From Gadus chalcogrammus (lineage: Eukaryota > Chordata > Actinopteri > Gadiformes > Gadidae): a DNA stretch of 64,000 nucleotides. Position numbers and translations under genes: made by a program. Location: NCBI RefSeq assembly GCF_026213295.1, contig NC_079419.1, positions 17,733,728-17,797,727 on the forward strand, read 5' to 3'. Positions 40,690 to 64,000 of this stretch are shown piece by piece. Numbering within the stretch: position 1 is the stretch's first letter; every line of letters begins with the position of its first letter. Below the pieces are notes generated by a model, which did no database searches, had not been told where the DNA came from, and saw only the letters and a program-made list of their open reading frames with translations.

Positions 40690-43600
40690 TCATATGGTTT
40701 CTCGGAATCTCTCACTGTAAGATTGGCACATGAGGCAGTAGGCGGGGCCACCCACTTCCAATCAGAAGACTATCAAAATAAAGGGCTGTCAAGCCCTTGA
40801 TTTGTTGAAGTCCATCTCTTTGTTTGATGGATTTAGAGATTACAGAGATGGTGTAGGATGTTAGTAAGATAACAAGGTTAGTAATAGGTTAGTTATATAG
40901 GGATAGTACCAGTCTCATGGTAAGTAATATAAAGAAATAGCTAGGGTTATAAGCAATTTAGGGATAGGGACATGGTTAGTCAAAGGCTTATGGTAAATAC
41001 TAGTAATAGCAATAGGATTTCTTTCACAATAAGGTTTGGTCTAGGGCTAGGTTTTGGTTTTAGGGATCGGGATTTCCTATTACTGATTAATGATCGGACT
41101 AACACTGCCCCCAGCTAGTTCTGCAGTACAGTAAGAGTGGAACAGTAGGTGTCTTCAATTATGCCGAAGAACTCAAGGTTGGCCTGGTGCAAAGATGCTT
41201 CAGATGTGTCAACCAATAGAATAATATGCAGGCCTATATATATATTGTTACATTTAAGCCCGTGAACTCAAGGTTGACCTACTGCCAAGATGTTTTACAT
41301 GTTAGAGCCAATAGCCTCAAATGCAGGCCGATATACATATTGTTACTTTTACGTTTATTTACTATCAGGTGGTAACATCCGTATTATGTAAGTTGTAGGG
41401 TTTTGTCACTTTTTCGTTATAAAGACTTAAGATAATGATGTGATTGTAGCAATGGATTCAATAAGCATGTTTCAATGTAATGTGATTCTCTAATGCGTCA
41501 TGTAATTACCTGCCCAACAGTTGTCTGGCCTGCCTGACAACACTTTGCTTATTGCCTCATGCTGGAAAGAGCTTAGATTTTATCTGACGATATCTAAATA
41601 AAAAAATGGATGGAATGTACGGAGAAGGTCAAACTCAATTAGTATGCTATCGTAGACTGTGGTATAGGCCTAATATAATTTATCGTGCGTTTGTCGGCGT
41701 GTGTGTGTGTGTTCGTGTTTGCGTTAGTGTTCTCACTTCATCAGTTCACCTAGCTCTGATGCTGTCTGAGAAGAACAGCATTCTTGGTGCTTTAATCTCT
41801 TGATCATAAACTGCCAAGCGAGAAGGAATTGTACCCGAACACCCATGTCTTCTATGGGCCATAAGAAATAATGGTGGCACAGGTTAACTCATATCCAGAA
41901 AGGGGGCTAATGGTATTAGAGTTTATTCTTCCTTCTGCCCCCTGGCCTATCAGAAAAAGCTATAATATCCCTTTTTCATACATGCCTTCTGTAATAGCGA
42001 CAATCATTACAATAACACAATTCTTCCCAAAAAAGGCTTTGATTTTTATCATGTGCACAAATTAATCTGTGAATGATTTGTAACCAGAATCATATCTCTG
42101 GCCTTGATTTATTACCTCTTTGCTCTTGCACGGAGGACGCCCAGCCCCAGTGACGGTTTACCCCTGAATTCAATGTAAACCTTCTGGCGATAAAGCGAGT
42201 GCGGCCACCAGCGCGCAGCGCCATCCAGTGGACACACACGGTACTTCAACACGATCAGATGAATGGAAGAAAAAGAGACATCGACAACACATTGTGCTGT
42301 ATATCCAATCATCCTGCTTTTAATACAAAGTCAAGATACAATATCTACATCCATGGTTTGAAAGGAAATAACATGTACATAGGCGAGGAGAATGTCTTCA
42401 TAAGGTCAGTCCCTCGATAGATTTTTATGCTTCCTCCGTGTGCCCGAAATATATCCGTTGACACGATCATGATCAGATATTCAAAACCGAATAACATATT
42501 GTATATATGCAACACAATGTCAAGACGGGTTTCGACCACACAAATTTCATATCAGAATAATTTCAAATTTTATGAACAAAAACTTTGAGCATTGAACAAA
42601 AATAATTGGATGCCTTATTTCACCATCACTTGTATAGCATGTGCTTTAAAGGTTCATCAAACTAAAGGTTAGTTGTGCACTGGCTTGAACCCCGACCCAC
42701 TACTCTGCTTCATAGAACTATGTTCGCTGTCTTCCTATATCTAATATTATATTTAATCATCATTTAATCATGGTCAACAATGTTGCTGAATTATACCACT
42801 TCTGGGGAACTTTAAAATGAATCTAGCTAGATTTAATATACATTTGTAGCTAACTAGGACACAGTATCAAATAGCCCCCTCAACAGAGTGGATACTAAAT
42901 ACTAAAGCAAATTAAAAAAAGCACCAAAAACTGACCTTGAAAAACCAAATAAGCAAACTAACATAATACAGAAACATTGGCTTGCCGAATAAACAAGTAA
43001 ACATGTTGTTGGTTATATTTGATATCCCAAAATAAATAAATAAATAAAAGTAAAAAGTAACAAAATAGAAAGATAATAAATATTTTATTTAAAAAAAGAA
43101 ATATCAAATAAATATGACAAAAGTGAACTATAACAATAAGGCTTCTTTTGTCGACAGTACGAACTACTTCACATCCAACCTCACATTATATCTTGTGCTC
43201 AGGCATATGTTTCTGTACTGTATAGTAGTCCGATGATGTCGGACTATATCTACAAACCAGCGGCGCTGCCAGGTTTCTTGGTTCTGGAGCCGCGTCCTGC
43301 TCATAATGACATTGGAACGACGATGATTATATCTCCAAATAATGAAAGAGAACTTTCAATATCAAAAGACTTGCGGTTTAGTATACTGGATTAGAAGGTT
43401 AAAGTGGAAGATGTTCTGTACACAAGGTTTTTTTGGGGTAAATTCGACATCATGTGGCAATCTGTCATACCGTTGTGATTGGCTAAAAGGGAGGACACTT
43501 GAAGACCGACCATCATGTTTAATCTTCGTTTAGTTTTTTTCCACGTTATTTTACGCTATCCTTACCACAACCCTTAAAGTCGCAATGTGTAACATTTTAA

Positions 43601-45399
43601 CTTGCTCGTGGCTTTAAATGAACTGGACATGTAGTCAATGCTGATCGATAGTGATTTCTAAAACGGTATCAATAAAATCACACCCTATAACTGATATATT
43701 CCACAAATAATAAGTGCTGGCCAGCCCGTACTAATCTCTGTGTTTATCTCACTATCGACACTTCTAAAATCTCCTCCCTCTCACGCCACTCAGCCAGCCG
43801 AGCCACGCTAGCTCAGGTCACACAGCATTACAGCCTGTTAGCGTGGAAAGAACACTGTTATCTCCTTTTTAAATTCTGAAAGCCTCCCTCCTGCTCACTG
43901 GGAGGGGCCCAGTCATACACATTGTGACTTTAATCATGTAACATTTCGCACTGGTTTTGAATCCAACTATTTTCTATAAATTGATCAGCCTGATCCAGCT
44001 GTTCACATCCGATCACACTGTAGCCAGAATGTCCGACAGCAGCGGCTGAAGCAACACGAGGAGACACCACGCGCTAAGCACACACCAGAAATAAAACAGC
44101 GTGAAACGTTGAGCAGCATGTTGAGAGACACAGCGATGAAATCTGTTCAACCTATAAGGCAAAGACATAGAAATCGTACAACCGTAACGCAACGCACAAC
44201 CGCGTGGATCGTGGCTGCGGGAATGGGACCAGAGGAGAAAGGAAGGAATGAAAAGAGAGTGAAAGAAAAAACAAGGAAAGACGTATATATCGGATGAGTG
44301 TCTTTGTTAGTATCACTTATTCACAGCCCATTGCTGGAGGACACGAAGAATGAGTTCTCGATAGAAGAGTGGCTTTTGCATGGAGGACGGTAGGTCTATA
44401 CAGTAGCACACAGTATAAGTAAGCTATAAACCTCCAGCCCCACGGGGGGGCTAAAGCAGGCTCTAAACGCTGCTGTAGTGAGGCTCAATGCTCCCGGGGA
44501 TAGTGGTGGTTAGTAGGTGGGGCCCAACCAGGACCAACCCAAACTCCAGTGTTCATCTATTCAGGATACAGGACGTAAAAATGTCAAAGATCTGCTGACA
44601 ACCAGTGTGTCGTTGTGTTGTTGTCGTTGTTGTTCTCTCTTGGCACTGTGGATCGGGGGGGGGCGGGGAGGGGAAACGAAGCATCCATAACATGCTTTTT
44701 TTTAAACAGTCCCCTTGATGGCAAGTCAATCCGTAAAAGTGGTTTAATCTGCTGAAACAAAGCCTTGAACTATCTGTGGCAACGGCAGACGCCTCTAAAA
44801 CAGACTCACAGACACACAGACCTTTGCACTTTGTAACTCTTTGTACATCAAATAAATAGATACAAATTTTGAGGATTAAAAAGCCCATCTAGGGTGCAGC
44901 AAATATTCAGGCTCTTTCTAGTTAGTTTTTTTTGTATTTTTTTTTTTACAGTTTGTCGTTGTTATTTTATACACATAGTAGAGTATTATAATTTCCTGGA
45001 GATTCTTGGAGATAGCTGACCACAACACACACGGGTAATATACATCCTTCACACTGGAACACTGAGGTAAGTATATTGAGTACACGGTTAGTCCCACAGC
45101 CCACCACTAGCTTGTAATGGGAGCGCTGGGTTTACGTTTTGGGGGGCGGGATGGGGGGGGGGGGGGGGGGTGCTCCTTGGACATGAGAGTTCAGGAGCAT
45201 TTGTTTGTTAGTTTTGCGATCGTCATTGAATTTGGTCTTAATCGAAGGTTTTGATTGTAAGAAGGGTTGGTCTCCTCTTCCTCTCGTCCGCGTTCAGTCC
45301 CCTCTCTGTCTTGTTTGTTTGTGACCTCAGAGCAAAAAAAAAAAATGAAAAAGGAAAGGAGGAGGAGGGAGGAGGTGCTTCTGGTCCCTCTCTCTTCAT
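40690..45399. other. ptprs 3' UTR and intergenic sequence to the GRAMD2-like gene
   Basis: No exon with recognisable similarity on either strand. The right part should be the ptprs 3' UTR; minus-strand poly(A) hexamers occur at about 43083-43089 (AATAAA, in an A/T-rich block) and about 42317 (ATTAAA), but neither is decisive. The segment includes GGTTAG/TAGGGT-rich sequence (40870-41070), a roughly 95-bp tandem duplication (41168-41355), and a G run at 45151-45169. Confidence 0.45.
41168..41355. repeat. diverged tandem duplication of about 95 bp
   Basis: GAACTCAAGGTTG(G/A)CCT begins copies at 41168 and 41263; both continue through GCAAAGATG-like, CCAATAG, ATGCAGGCC and TATATTGTTAC phrases in the same order. 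Confidence 0.7.

Positions 45400-64000
<18,601 letters not shown>

Overview
This is vertebrate, almost certainly teleost, nuclear DNA: multi-exon genes with GT-AG introns, CpG-containing putative promoters, fish-type SINE, LINE-tail and hAT debris, and an extreme density of (CA)n, (GA)n, (CGCA)n and (GACA)n microsatellites. That density is what I know from cod-like fishes (Gadiformes), so a gadid is my best guess, not a demonstrated fact. Most long open frames in the window are only microsatellite translated ([16 protein letters not shown]).

Four protein genes are supported by reading exons with correct phases and splice sites. (1) 61..11539, minus strand: the 5' part of a class 6 semaphorin, best match SEMA6B, with 13 coding exons from the signal peptide to the start of the PSI domain; it runs off the left edge. 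Its first intron probably extends to untranslated exon(s) near 25.5 kb. (2) 28052..31781, plus strand: a complete four-exon ABHD17A-type protein depalmitoylase, with a probable untranslated first exon ending at 26766 and a long 3' UTR to a poly(A) signal at 35015. (3) 36329..40634, minus strand: a compact 11-exon GRAM-domain gene with a C-terminal membrane anchor, GRAMD2-like. (4) 45400..64000, minus strand: the 3' two-thirds of a LAR-type receptor tyrosine phosphatase, best match PTPRS, with 24 exons from the end of an FN3 repeat through the transmembrane segment to tandem phosphatase domains D1 and D2 and the stop codon; it runs off the right edge.

sema6b and abhd17a are probably divergent across about 0.9 kb (25.7 to 26.6 kb). 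abhd17a and the GRAM gene are convergent. SEMA6B, ABHD17A and PTPRS all lie on human 19p13.3 as I recall, which supports the assignments. Sema6B and PTPRS are neuronal guidance and adhesion receptors, and ABHD17 removes palmitate from synaptic and Ras proteins; there is no operon-like relation among them.

The most unusual signals are: a minisatellite in a ptprs intron whose unit copies the neighbouring exon end plus its 5' splice site (many decoy donors); many 3' splice sites whose pyrimidine tract is a TG, TC or CTGT microsatellite; a 12-nt juxtamembrane microexon with tandem NAG acceptors and UGC motifs; a GC-AG intron in sema6b; an approximately 1.04 kb hAT-like non-autonomous element with an 8-bp target duplication and a perfect nested palindrome inside abhd17a; and Gly/Ala-rich expansion of the ABHD17 N-terminus.
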